From contig DASRVH010000050.1 of NCBI GenBank assembly GCA_035655155.1, forward strand, positions 56,485 through 120,484: 64,000 nt of DNA, given 5' to 3'. Source of the DNA: Lentisalinibacter sp035655155 (GTDB lineage Bacteria; Pseudomonadota; Gammaproteobacteria; Steroidobacterales; Woeseiaceae). The translations under genes and the position numbers were made by a program. Positions 31,493-39,477 of the stretch are shown here, piece by piece (the first letter of the stretch is position 1; each line of letters starts with the position of its first letter). The notes beneath the pieces were generated by a model. It worked only from the letters and a program-made list of their open reading frames with translations, did not search any database and was not told where the DNA came from.

Positions 31493-33319
31493 TCAGCGCC
31501 AGACGTAACCCAGTTCCAGATAACCGCTGCGCCCTGCCATGTTGAAGCCGGCCGCGGTCTCGTAGTCGCGGTCCAGCAGGTTCTCGATGCGGCCGGTGAG
31601 GCGCCATGAGTCGCCCAGCCGGAAGCGCGCGTTCACGTTGGTCAGCAGGTAGCCGCCCATCGTCTCGCCGCCCACGCCGGCCCGCTCGCCGTTCGCCACC
31701 AGGGACAGCCCCAGCGTATGCCGGCCGACATCGCGGCTCGCCGTCAGGCTCACGCTCTTCTCGGCGCGGCGCAGCAGCCGCTCGTCGGTGGCGCCGTCAC
31801 GGGCCTGCTGGCGGACGGCCGAGACGCGCATCTCCCAGTGCTCCCAGCGCCGGTCCCAGGACACCTGCAGGCCGCGGATCTCGGCGGTATCGATGTTGCG
31901 CAGCCGGAAGGCGGCCAGGTCGAACTCGATAAGGTCGTCGATGTCCTTGTGATAGAGCTCTACGCTCACCCGGGAATCCGGGGCGGGCGCGTAGCGCAGC
32001 ACCAGCTGGGCCTCCCGGGCGGTCTCCGGCTCCAGATCCGGATTGCCGCCGAAGCCGAATCGGTCGGTGGCGTCCGGTGCCCGATAGGCGGTGCCGAGGC
32101 CGGCCGACACCCGCCAGCGGGGGGTGATGCGATAGCCGTACTCCGCGTTCCAGGTGGACTGGCCGCCGAAATCGCTGTGTTCGGTGTAGCGGGCGGCGAG
32201 TTGCACCTCGTGGTCGCCTTGCCGGATCAGGTCCTGCAGGAACAGCGCGCGCACGCTCGTGTCCTCGTCGAACCCCAGCCCGAAGGACAGCGCGCTCGCG
32301 TCCTCCTCCACGAGGTAGGCTCCGGCCATCAGCGTATGGCCGCGCCAGTCGGGGAAGGTGTGCTGCAGGTCCATTGTGCTGCGTTCCGACTCCACGAAAT
32401 CGGGTGCCTGGTTCTGCTCGATCTCGTCGCGCAGGTGGCTCAGGATCACCCGTGTGTCCCCGAATGCGCCGATCGGCGCGGCCACTTCCAGCGCGGAGAC
32501 GGCGTTCAGGTAATCCTGGTCGACCGGGATGCGGAAGAAGTCGGAGTACTGCGTGGTGCCGGTGGCCTGCCAGTGACGCAGGGTGACGGAGGCGGAGCCG
32601 AGAGAGATCCCCGCGTGGGCATTGGCGGAGAAGTTCTCGTAGCCGCGGTCGTTGTCGTCGCCCCGGTAGGTGGGAAAGCCGTCCGTCTCCGACCAGTCCA
32701 GATTCAGGCCCAGGTCGACGGCGCCGGCCCGTCGGCCGAACGACGTCTGTATCTGGCGGGTGTCGAAGCTGCCGCTGCGCACGGCGGTCTCGCTGCGCTC
32801 GCGGCCGCCGCGGGTGATGATGTTGATGACGCCGCCGATCGCGTCCGTGCCGTACAGCGAGGAGCGCACGCCCTTCACGATTTCGATGCGCTGGATGACC
32901 GAGGGCGCCAGATTCTGCAGCGGCGCGGCGCCGATCGTGCCCGGGTTGATGCGCACGCCGTCGATCAGCACCAGCGCGTGATTGCTCTCGGAGCCGCGCA
33001 CGAACACGGCGGCCGCCTGGCCGGGCCCGCCGGTGCGGGCCACGTCGAGGCCCGCCTCGAATCGCAGCAGGTCCAGCACGTCCGTTGCCAGGGAGCGCTC
33101 GATCTGCTCGCGGGTGATTACGGTGACCGGCACCAGGGACTCGGAAGCGGGGATCGGCGTGCGCGTCGCGGTGACGATCAGGGTGTCGAGGCCGGCAGGC
33201 GAATCCGGCGCACCGGCCGACTGCGCCTGCGCCCCAGTCGCCATCGCCGTCAGCATCGCTGCCACGGTCATTGCCATGGCCGCGCCCAGTCGCGTGACCG
33301 TCCGAGAAGCTCTGTTCAT
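31493..33319 (-). CDS. btuB: TonB-dependent vitamin B12 receptor BtuB
   Basis: A 608-residue outer-membrane beta-barrel (E. coli BtuB 614). Signal peptide up to about residue 32 (cleavage near GAQAQ), TonB box DTLIVTATRTP, plug with VLVLIDGVRINPGT-like and GVRSSLYGTDAIGGVINIIT blocks, then 22-strand barrel ending in the aromatic LELGYVWR. The riboswitch 117 nt upstream indicates repression by adenosylcobalamin and confirms the B12 assignment. Transport depends on a TonB protein, for example the one at 14.7 kb or another elsewhere. Confidence 0.92.
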   Translation of the reverse strand: MNRASRTVTRLGAAMAMTVAAMLTAMATGAQAQSAGAPDSPAGLDTLIVTATRTPIPASESLVPVTVITREQIERSLATDVLDLLRFEAGLDVARTGGPGQAAAVFVRGSESNHALVLIDGVRINPGTIGAAPLQNLAPSVIQRIEIVKGVRSSLYGTDAIGGVINIITRGGRERSETAVRSGSFDTRQIQTSFGRRAGAVDLGLNLDWSETDGFPTYRGDDNDRGYENFSANAHAGISLGSASVTLRHWQATGTTQYSDFFRIPVDQDYLNAVSALEVAAPIGAFGDTRVILSHLRDEIEQNQAPDFVESERSTMDLQHTFPDWRGHTLMAGAYLVEEDASALSFGLGFDEDTSVRALFLQDLIRQGDHEVQLAARYTEHSDFGGQSTWNAEYGYRITPRWRVSAGLGTAYRAPDATDRFGFGGNPDLEPETAREAQLVLRYAPAPDSRVSVELYHKDIDDLIEFDLAAFRLRNIDTAEIRGLQVSWDRRWEHWEMRVSAVRQQARDGATDERLLRRAEKSVSLTASRDVGRHTLGLSLVANGERAGVGGETMGGYLLTNVNARFRLGDSWRLTGRIENLLDRDYETAAGFNMAGRSGYLELGYVWR

Positions 33320-33435
33320 TGTCGTCCCCCGCGTGCCCGCCGCACGTCTTCGATCGCATTCCGCGGTCCGGAAGGGGAGAGAGTCGGGTCGATGGGTCAC
33401 ATCGGTCCGGCCTGCGCCCTCCGCGCCGCCACCAT

Positions 33436-33658
33436 GACACCAGGCCGGTCTCCGGGCTGACGAGCGGGCCGTCATGGCCCTGGACGCAGCACCTTCCCGT
33501 GAGTCGCCTCACAGTGGCTTCGGAGCCGGGAACCGGTCCGACGCTTCGTCCTTCACTCGATCACCGTTGCGGGGGCAGCGCCGGAATCGTCCGCCCGGAC
33601 CGGGCGGCACCACCGGCTTCCCGTTCGTCTGCAGCGTCGCTGCAGACTCACCTGGTGT
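33436..33658 (-). ncRNA. Cobalamin riboswitch
   Basis: On the minus strand upstream of btuB all conserved cobalamin-aptamer blocks occur in order: the closing helix (ACACCAGGT at the 5' side with CCTGGTGT at the 3' side), GGGAAGCCGGTG, CTGCCCCCGCAACGGTGA, AGCCACTGTG, CACGGGAAGGTGC and the B12 box GTCAGCCCGGAGACCGGCC. It is expected to fold on binding adenosylcobalamin and shut down btuB and the adenosyltransferase. No T-rich terminator follows, so control is likely at translation initiation. Confidence 0.93.
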
Positions 33659-33761
33659 TCGCGGTCGATTCTCGGGGCCCGTGCATGGGGTGTCAAGGCG
33701 GCGCGGCAACGGCTTTGCCGCAATAGCGTAGAATGCGCCCGTCGCGGAGACGGGCGGGGCG

Positions 33762-34565
33762 ATGGCACATTCGGAAAGACTGGAAACGGCGCTCGCCGCC
33801 GCCCGAGCGGCGGCCGACGTGATTCGCCACTACTACGATCACTATGGCGAGAACATCGAGGTGCGCTCGAAGTCCGACCGCTCCCCGGTGACCGACGCCG
33901 ACGTCGAGGCCGAGCGCACCATCCGCCGCATCATCGCCGAGCGCTGCCCGGACCATGGTTTCTACGGCGAGGAGACCGGCCGTGCCGACCGCGACTCGCC
34001 GTTCCTGTGGCTGGTGGATCCCATCGACGGCACCAAGAGTTTCGTCCGCCGCTATCCTTTCTTCTCCACGCAGATCGCGCTGATGGAAGACGGCGAGCTC
34101 GTCCTCGGCGTCTCCAGCGCGCCGGCCTTCGGCGAACTGGCCTGGGCGGAGAAAGGCGGGGGCGCCTGGCTGGACGGCGAGCCGATCCGCGTCAGCGGCA
34201 TCGCGGCGCTCGAGGACGCCGCCGTGTCCGGCGGCAACCTGCGCACCCTGGCGTCGAGCGGGCGCTGGTCCGCCTGGGGCGAGGTGGTCGCGAGGGCGGA
34301 CCGCATACGGGGTTACGGCGACTTCTACCACTACCACCTGCTCGCCTCCGGACGCATCGATGCCGTGGTCGAGTCCGACGTGAACATCCTCGATATCGCG
34401 GCGCTGGCGGTCATCGTGCGCGAGGCGGGCGGCACCTTCACGGACCTGGCCGGGGAGCCGCCGGGGCTCGCCACCACCACCGTACTGGCCGCCAATCCGT
34501 CGCTGCACCCCGTTCTGCGCGGGATGCTGGACTGGCCCTCAGGGCCGGCCGGCGGAACCGGCTGA
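33762..34565 (+). CDS. Inositol-monophosphatase-family phosphatase, HisN-like
   Basis: A 267-residue Mg2+-dependent phosphatase. Metal-binding motifs: FYGEETG, WLVDPIDGTKSFVRRYP and ESDVNILDIAAL. The SFVRRYPFFSTQIAL and YGDFYHYHLLASGRID stretches resemble HisN-type histidinol-phosphatases more than SuhB. No his genes are adjacent, so substrate is tentative. Faces away from the riboswitch; its 3' end overlaps btuD by 27 nt in convergent orientation. Confidence 0.8.
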   Translation: MAHSERLETALAAARAAADVIRHYYDHYGENIEVRSKSDRSPVTDADVEAERTIRRIIAERCPDHGFYGEETGRADRDSPFLWLVDPIDGTKSFVRRYPFFSTQIALMEDGELVLGVSSAPAFGELAWAEKGGGAWLDGEPIRVSGIAALEDAAVSGGNLRTLASSGRWSAWGEVVARADRIRGYGDFYHYHLLASGRIDAVVESDVNILDIAALAVIVREAGGTFTDLAGEPPGLATTTVLAANPSLHPVLRGMLDWPSGPAGGTG

Positions 34566-35357
34566 CGCGTCCGGGACGAAGAGGCGCCCGCCGCGCCAGT
34601 CCACCGCCGCCATGGGCGTGCGGTACAGCCGGCTGAGGCTGTCGGCATTCAGGACGGCGTCCGTATCTCCCAGTTCCCAGCCGCCGTCACCGTCCAGCAG
34701 CAGGCAGCGGTCGGCGTAACGGCCCGCCAGGTTGACGTCGTGCAGACTGACCACCGCGGCCGCGCCGGCGGCGACCCGCTCGCGGATCACCTCCAGCGTC
34801 AGCAGCTGGTGCCGGGGGTCGAGATGGTTGGTGGGCTCGTCCAGCAGGAACAGCTCGGGCCGCTGGCTCAGGGTCTGGGCGATCGCGAGCCGGCGGCGCT
34901 CGCCGCCCGACAGGGTGGTGGTGCCCCGGCCGGCCAGGCCCGCGAGGCCGACCCGCTCGAGCTCGCTCAACGCGATCTGCCGGTCCGCCTCGCTCTCCCA
35001 GCGCCAGCGGCCGATGTGGGGGTGCCGGCCGATCAGCGCCTCCTCGAGCACGGTGCTGGGGAACAGGTCCTCCTGGTCCTGGGGCAGGAGCGCGAGCCGG
35101 CGGGCGAGCTCGGGCCGCCGCCATTCGGCTGCGGGTCGGCCGAAATAGCGGATGTCCCCGGCCTGGCGCGGCCGCAGCCCGGCGAGGGTCTCCAGCGTCA
35201 TCGTCTTGCCGCTGCCGTTGCAGCCGAGCACCGCGACGAACTCGCCCGGCGCCACGCGGAGATCCAGCGCCTCCACCAATACCCGCCCGGGCACCGACAC
35301 GTCGAGCGCGCTGGCAATCAGCGGGCAAGGCGGGTCCGATAGGCGGCTCTGGTCCAT
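34539..35357 (-). CDS. btuD: BtuD-like ABC transporter ATP-binding protein
   Basis: A 272-residue ATPase of the FecE/BtuD class. Walker A GCNGSGKT, Q-loop LLPQDQEDLF, signature LSGGERRR, Walker B LFLLDEPTNHLD, switch His in VVSLHDVNLAG. The position beside the B12 genes suggests it powers cobalamin import with BtuF. No permease gene adjoins it; the only BtuC/FecC-type permease in the window is at 49.2-50.2 kb. The ATG at 35357 is taken as start, though the frame is open 15 codons further. Confidence 0.8.
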   Translation of the reverse strand: MDQSRLSDPPCPLIASALDVSVPGRVLVEALDLRVAPGEFVAVLGCNGSGKTMTLETLAGLRPRQAGDIRYFGRPAAEWRRPELARRLALLPQDQEDLFPSTVLEEALIGRHPHIGRWRWESEADRQIALSELERVGLAGLAGRGTTTLSGGERRRLAIAQTLSQRPELFLLDEPTNHLDPRHQLLTLEVIRERVAAGAAAVVSLHDVNLAGRYADRCLLLDGDGGWELGDTDAVLNADSLSRLYRTPMAAVDWRGGRLFVPDASAGSAGRP

Positions 35358-35445
35358 GGGTGCATGCAGGTCCGGCGGAGGGCGATCATGATAACCCGGC
35401 ACTCCGTCCGGGATTCCCGCCGCCGCCCCGGGCGAGCAGCCGGGC

Positions 35446-36231
35446 TCAGCGGACGAGGCCGATCTCCGCCGCCGTGAGGGGGCCGATGGTGGTACGTTCC
35501 AGGTTCCCGGGGATGCGTGCCTCGGTGGGAGACATCGCGATCCGCCCGGCCATGATCTCCGCGCGGGGCTGGGGGTACAGCGGCACGCGGTCGGGATCGG
35601 CCAGACCCGCTGGCACCAGCGGCAGCGACGTGGCCGGGTCGTACTTGTCGGTGGCGCCGAGGGTGTGCAGCAACTCGTGGGTGATGACCACCCGGTTGGC
35701 GCCCCGCATCGAACGGCTGGCGAAGGCGTTGATGACGCCCACCAGTCCTTTCTCGAGTCCGAGCGACGGGTCGAGCACCACCTCGTCGTGCGGCGCGAAA
35801 TAGCGTACGAAGAGCTTGATGTCCGGGTCGGGCACGCCGTCGTTCCGGGTGGCCCGCCATGACCACCATCGGAGGTGCAGGCTCCAGGCCGCGATCTGCA
35901 GCACGTTGGCGTCCTCGGGCGGCGGCGGAGGTCCCTCGTCCAGCGCCGGGCCCAGTGTGATGTCGAGGGCCCTTGCCGGTCGCCTCCCGTAGCGCTCGGC
36001 CTCGACCTGGAGGAAGCGCTCGATCGGCTCGAAGTCTCTCTCCTCCAGCTCCTCGATCCAGTCGGCCGCGGCGGCGCTGCCGTCGCCGTTCACCGGATAC
36101 AGGTTCACGTACAGGGTGTCGTCCCAGTCCGTCGTGGCCGCGCGGCTGATCCACGCGCCCGCCGCGACGAACAGCAGCACGTAGAGCAGGAGCGCGATGC
36201 GCAGTTTGCGAAAGACGTTGGATCGGGCCAT
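35446..36231 (-). CDS. Membrane-anchored protein with metzincin-type zinc protease motif
   Basis: A 261-residue protein with one N-terminal membrane helix (about residues 11-31) and an extracytoplasmic domain. It carries HELLHTLGATD at residues 185-195, an exact HExxHxxGxxD zinc motif, followed about 35 residues later by EIMAG, a plausible Met-turn. His185, His189 and Asp195 would bind zinc and Glu186 would be the general base. I do not recognise a named family. There is no propeptide or signal cleavage site, so the protein is likely bound to the inner membrane facing the periplasm. Lies just downstream of the sRNA terminator. Confidence 0.6.
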   Translation of the reverse strand: MARSNVFRKLRIALLLYVLLFVAAGAWISRAATTDWDDTLYVNLYPVNGDGSAAAADWIEELEERDFEPIERFLQVEAERYGRRPARALDITLGPALDEGPPPPPEDANVLQIAAWSLHLRWWSWRATRNDGVPDPDIKLFVRYFAPHDEVVLDPSLGLEKGLVGVINAFASRSMRGANRVVITHELLHTLGATDKYDPATSLPLVPAGLADPDRVPLYPQPRAEIMAGRIAMSPTEARIPGNLERTTIGPLTAAEIGLVR

Positions 36232-36275
36232 GGGCAGCAGGACCGGCGGCTTTTCGGCCGCCCATCATGCCCGGA

Positions 36276-36308
36276 AAAGAAAAACCCCGCAGCAAGAGCG
36301 AACGGGGT
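36276..36308 (-). terminator. Intrinsic terminator of the sRNA
   Basis: On the minus strand, ACCCCG (36308-36303) pairs with CGGGGT (36289-36284) around a 13-nt loop, followed by TTTTCTTTTC. Confidence 0.8.
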
Positions 36309-36509
36309 CAACAGGACTTCTTCTTATTGTTGTCAGGTAGGCTGATTCTTCGGGCCAGACAAGCGTTTCTTCTTCTGATTGTTGTTTTTCTTGCGTGTTG
36401 TTCTTGTTCTCGTTCTTGTTGTTGTTGTTACTTGTCTTCTGGCTTGTGAATCCTGGTTGGTAGGGTTCTCGTTTGACCTCCCGAATCAGTTACCTTTTCG
36501 CTTGGGCAG
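36276..36509 (-). ncRNA. Candidate CrcZ-like Hfq/Crc-titrating small RNA
   Basis: A ~230-nt transcript is predicted on the minus strand from a sigma-54 promoter (36520-36535) to an intrinsic terminator (36276-36308). The RNA has at least three clusters of A-rich AAnAAnAA motifs: 36405-36433 (AACAACAACAACAAGAAC type), 36365-36392 (AACAACAA, AAGAAGAAG) and 36315-36333 (AACAATAAGAAGAAG). This contrasts sharply with the GC-rich surroundings. No plausible ORF runs in this orientation. The arrangement (RpoN promoter, unpaired A-rich motifs, 3' hairpin) is that of Pseudomonas CrcZ/CrcY, which sequester Hfq/Crc to relieve catabolite repression. Homology is inferred from architecture, not from an alignment. 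Confidence 0.7.
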
Positions 36510-36519
36510 GGCTTACCAA

Positions 36520-36535
36520 AGCAAGGGCTGTGCCA
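36520..36535 (-). promoter_or_regulatory. Sigma-54 (-24/-12) promoter of the sRNA
   Basis: Minus strand TGGCAC-N5-TTGCT: the -24 hexamer at 36535-36530 and the -12 element at 36524-36520 match the RpoN consensus with exact spacing. Transcription should start near 36509. A dyad GTTGTT-N4-AACAAC at 36575-36590 lies at roughly -66 to -81, where an enhancer-binding activator could bind. Confidence 0.8.
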
Positions 36536-36574
36536 GCCGTCGATTTTTCTTTGCCTTTCAGCCAATTGTTTCCC

Positions 36575-36590
36575 GTTGTTGATAAACAAC
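36575..36590. promoter_or_regulatory. Dyad upstream of the sigma-54 promoter
   Basis: GTTGTT-GATA-AACAAC, a perfect 6-bp inverted repeat, 40 bp upstream of the -24 box. It is a candidate upstream activating site for an RpoN-dependent regulator such as CbrB; the match to a known CbrB site was not established. Confidence 0.35.
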
Positions 36591-36684
36591 AGCCACGGGT
36601 CGGACGGTTTCGTAAAGAAAGTCGACGTGCCTGCGGGCGGCTGCCGGGCCGCCGTTTCCCATGCCGGCCAGCAAAAACGGGCGC

Positions 36685-38607
36685 TTAGCGCGGCACCGGC
36701 GGGTAATGCCAGCTCTCGCCGCTTGATTCCATTATGTCAAAGCTGTCGCTGATCGGCGACAATAGCTCAGAATCATCCGATTCTGTCAAATTATCCGACA
36801 CCTCCGCCGGCGATTGCGGGTCTCGGCTGACGGTCAGGCCGGCCGGCGTAAAGAAACGGCCGCCGGCGATGACTGCGCGCACCTCGGCGGCGTCGGCGAC
36901 CTGGCGCAACGGGTCGCCCGCGACCAGCAGCATGTCGGCCCGGCGGCCCGCCTCGAGCCGGCCCCGGCTGTCCTCCAGGCCCACCAGGCCGGCCGCCTCG
37001 GCGGTGTGGCGGCGCAGGGCCTCGTAGGCGCTGGCACCCTGGTTCTGCAGTCGCCGGAGCTGTTCCTGGACGCTGCAGGGGCCGGGGTTGTCCGGACGGT
37101 CGGCGATCCGCCTCGCGCCGCTGGCGGCCAGCAGCCGGCGCACGTCCTCGTAGCGGCGGCCGGCGGGGGAGGTGGGCAGCTCGCTGCCAGCGCCGAGCAG
37201 CGAGGCGCCCGCCTCGAGGTCCGGATACAGGCGATCGGTGATTACCGTCGCCCCGGCTGACCGCGCTTCGCGGATGCGCTCCAGCCGCCGGGCTCGGTCC
37301 CGGATCCCGCGCACGTCTGCCAGCCCGCCGTCGGGCGTCCGGCCGGAGACGAGCGCCGGCCCCGGCACGGTGCCGGCATTCCAGCCGTCCGGGGGCGTCG
37401 GGCGATTCGCGTCCGGGGACGGCAGCTCCACCACGGTCGTCACGCCGCAGGCGAGCAGCAGCGGGCCGTCGTCGGCGCGGACGCCGTCGCCGAGCCCCAG
37501 TTGCAGCAGGCCGGGCATCAGGACGGCATCCGGGAATTCGAGCACCTCCACGCCGTCCCGCTGACGCCGTTCGCCCACCTCGACGATCCGGTCGTCCTCG
37601 ACGACCACGTCGATGCCGGCCCGGTAGGCCGGGCCGCTGCCGTCGAACACCCGGCCGGCGCGTACGACGTAGCGCCCGTGATGCAGGAGCGGCGTGTCGC
37701 CGTCGAGATCCGAGTGGATACCGGGCGGCCCGGCCGGCGATATCCAGGCCGTCCAGGGCACCTCTCTTGCGCGCAGCTCGCCGAAGACCCGCGTGCGGAT
37801 GCGGCCGTCCGCGGTGTATGCCAGCCGGTTCCTGCCGAGCCACTCCACGGGACGGCGGAAGAAGTCCTCTTCCCGTGCCAGCGGCTTGGCCACGGCGGGG
37901 TCGGACAGGATCACGGCGGTGAGCTGCGCGCCGTCCGGGGCATCCTCCACCAGCACGATGACGCTGTCGTCGGGCCGGATCGACGGCGCGGACAATCGGT
38001 GCGCTGCCGAGTGAACGAGACGGGGCGCGGCCGCGCCGTCACGCAGCCACAGTTCCCAGCGAGCGGCGGTGCGGGTGATCCAGGCCGTCAGCCGGCCGCT
38101 CGCGGAGATGGCCGGATCCAGCTCGTCGGTGCCCGGTGTCCGGGTCAGTGCGCTGACCGTGCCGTCGGTGACGTCGATCGCGTACAGGTCTGCGGAACCG
38201 GCGCGGTCGGAGCTGAAGACCACGCGCCGGCCGCCCGGATACCAGCGGGGTGACGCGTCGCGGCCTTCGCCGTCGGTCAGCATCCGGGTCGTGCCGTCGG
38301 GCTCCACGAGCCACAGTTTTCGCGCGCTGCCGTCGTCGCCTTCCGCGACGATGGTGCCGTCGTCGCGCATGTCCGGCCGGCGCAGGTCCAGCGCGGGGCC
38401 GGTCAGGGGCTCGGCCATGCCGCCGCGGCGGTCCAGCCGCCAGAGCCGACCGTAGAGATCGAATACCAGGGTCCGGCCGTCGGCGGACGCGGTTACCGCG
38501 ATGTTGGTGCCTTCGCTGACGCCGAGTTCCACCGCTGCTGCCGGCACGGCGGCCGCCACGCCGGCAAGCACCGCGAGCAGGATCTGTCTAAGCCGATCGC
38601 TCAGCAC
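36685..38607 (-). CDS. TolB-like propeller / amidohydrolase-like protein lacking metal ligands
   Basis: A 640-residue secreted protein: signal peptide (~1-25), a TolB/WD40-type propeller (~40-290, repeats such as RWYPGGRRVVFSSDRAGSAD), then an amidohydrolase-like region (~305-600, RAGRVFDGSGPAYRAGIDVVVEDDRIVEVG ... GRLEAGRRADMLLVAGDP). In active members the core starts MPGLIDxHxH; here it reads MPGLLQLGLGDG with no HxH, and later His ligands are also not apparent. So it is probably a non-catalytic or degenerate homologue. GTG start at 38607 overlaps the CPXCG gene by 20 nt. Last gene of the frmA operon. Confidence 0.7.
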   Translation of the reverse strand: MLSDRLRQILLAVLAGVAAAVPAAAVELGVSEGTNIAVTASADGRTLVFDLYGRLWRLDRRGGMAEPLTGPALDLRRPDMRDDGTIVAEGDDGSARKLWLVEPDGTTRMLTDGEGRDASPRWYPGGRRVVFSSDRAGSADLYAIDVTDGTVSALTRTPGTDELDPAISASGRLTAWITRTAARWELWLRDGAAAPRLVHSAAHRLSAPSIRPDDSVIVLVEDAPDGAQLTAVILSDPAVAKPLAREEDFFRRPVEWLGRNRLAYTADGRIRTRVFGELRAREVPWTAWISPAGPPGIHSDLDGDTPLLHHGRYVVRAGRVFDGSGPAYRAGIDVVVEDDRIVEVGERRQRDGVEVLEFPDAVLMPGLLQLGLGDGVRADDGPLLLACGVTTVVELPSPDANRPTPPDGWNAGTVPGPALVSGRTPDGGLADVRGIRDRARRLERIREARSAGATVITDRLYPDLEAGASLLGAGSELPTSPAGRRYEDVRRLLAASGARRIADRPDNPGPCSVQEQLRRLQNQGASAYEALRRHTAEAAGLVGLEDSRGRLEAGRRADMLLVAGDPLRQVADAAEVRAVIAGGRFFTPAGLTVSRDPQSPAEVSDNLTESDDSELLSPISDSFDIMESSGESWHYPPVPR

Positions 38608-38779
38608 GGACGTCGCTGAGTTCCCCGTCGTCGACTTCGAAGGCGATCTCGATCGGCTGGCAGCAGACCTGACAGTCCTCCACGTAACGCTGGCCGCCGG
38701 CGGACAGGTCGAGTTCCACGCCGATGGTCTCCCAGCACCAGGGGCAGGTGATATCCCGATTCTCGAGCCAGGCGGTCAC
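38588..38779 (-). CDS. CPXCG-motif cysteine-rich protein
   Basis: A 63-residue cytoplasmic protein with paired cysteine motifs TCPWCWE and DCQVCC, a small zinc-ribbon-like domain of unknown function found widely in Gammaproteobacteria. It starts with GTG, overlapping the pdxH TGA by 4 nt (GTGA). Confidence 0.85.
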   Translation of the reverse strand: MTAWLENRDITCPWCWETIGVELDLSAGGQRYVEDCQVCCQPIEIAFEVDDGELSDVRAERSA

Positions 38780-39468
38780 GGCTGCAGCCTCGTGGATTGC
38801 CAGTCGCCCGTCTGGAAGCTGTGCTCGGAATCCCGGGTCAGCCGGCGCTCCCACAGCGCCCGGTCGTGGACGCGCGAGTCGCCCTCGGTCCACAGCTCCA
38901 CCCGCGACGCCCACAGCCGGAAGCCGCCCCAGTGCGCCGGCCGCGGGATATCGGGTTGGTCGCCCGGCGGCACGGATACGCCGAGTTCCGCAGCCCGTCC
39001 GTGCAGCTGTTCCAGCAGCGCCTCGCGGGAGACCACGGGCTCGCTCTGATCGCTCGCCCAGGCGCCGAGCTGACTGCCCCGGGGGCGGCCGGCGAAATAG
39101 GCGTCGCTCTCTTCCGCCGGCGATCGTATCGCCACGCCCTCGATGCGCACCTGCCGTCCCAGTCCGTCCCAGTGAAACAGCGCGCCCACTCTGGAGTTCG
39201 CGGCGATCTCCCGGGCCTTGCGGGACTGGTAATTGGTGTAGAACACGAGATAGCCGGGGACCGCGACGAATTCCTTGCAGAGCACGACGCGGGCGGTGGG
39301 CTGGGTCTCGCGTCCGACGGTGGTGATCACGAGTGCGTTCGGATTCGGCTGCAGCGCCCGTTCGGTGGCCTCGGCCAGCCAGGCGGCGGCCACCGGCATG
39401 GGGTCGTCGGGCAGCGGTGTGGGCAGCAGGCCCTCCGCCGTGAGGAATGTGGTGGCTGTTGCGGTCAT
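38776..39468 (-). CDS. pdxH: Pyridoxamine 5'-phosphate oxidase
   Basis: A 230-residue FMN enzyme oxidising PNP/PMP to PLP. Signatures: PTARVVLCKEFVAVPGYLVFYTNYQSRKARE, WDGLGRQVRIEGVA and the C-terminal WGGFRLWASRVELWTEGDSRVHDR. Slightly longer than E. coli PdxH (218) at the N-terminus. Sits 9 nt downstream of ggt in a compact minus-strand operon. Supplies PLP to RocD and to the pool buffered by YggS. Confidence 0.94.
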   Translation of the reverse strand: MTATATTFLTAEGLLPTPLPDDPMPVAAAWLAEATERALQPNPNALVITTVGRETQPTARVVLCKEFVAVPGYLVFYTNYQSRKAREIAANSRVGALFHWDGLGRQVRIEGVAIRSPAEESDAYFAGRPRGSQLGAWASDQSEPVVSREALLEQLHGRAAELGVSVPPGDQPDIPRPAHWGGFRLWASRVELWTEGDSRVHDRALWERRLTRDSEHSFQTGDWQSTRLQP

Positions 39469-39477
39469 GGCGGGGCG

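Noticed and set aside
36267..36688. Short plus-strand open frames in the TTG/TTC-rich gap (for example LVLVLVVVVTCLL)
   Set aside because: They are the complement of the A-rich sRNA, lack ribosome-binding sites and have biased composition only because of the repeated motif.
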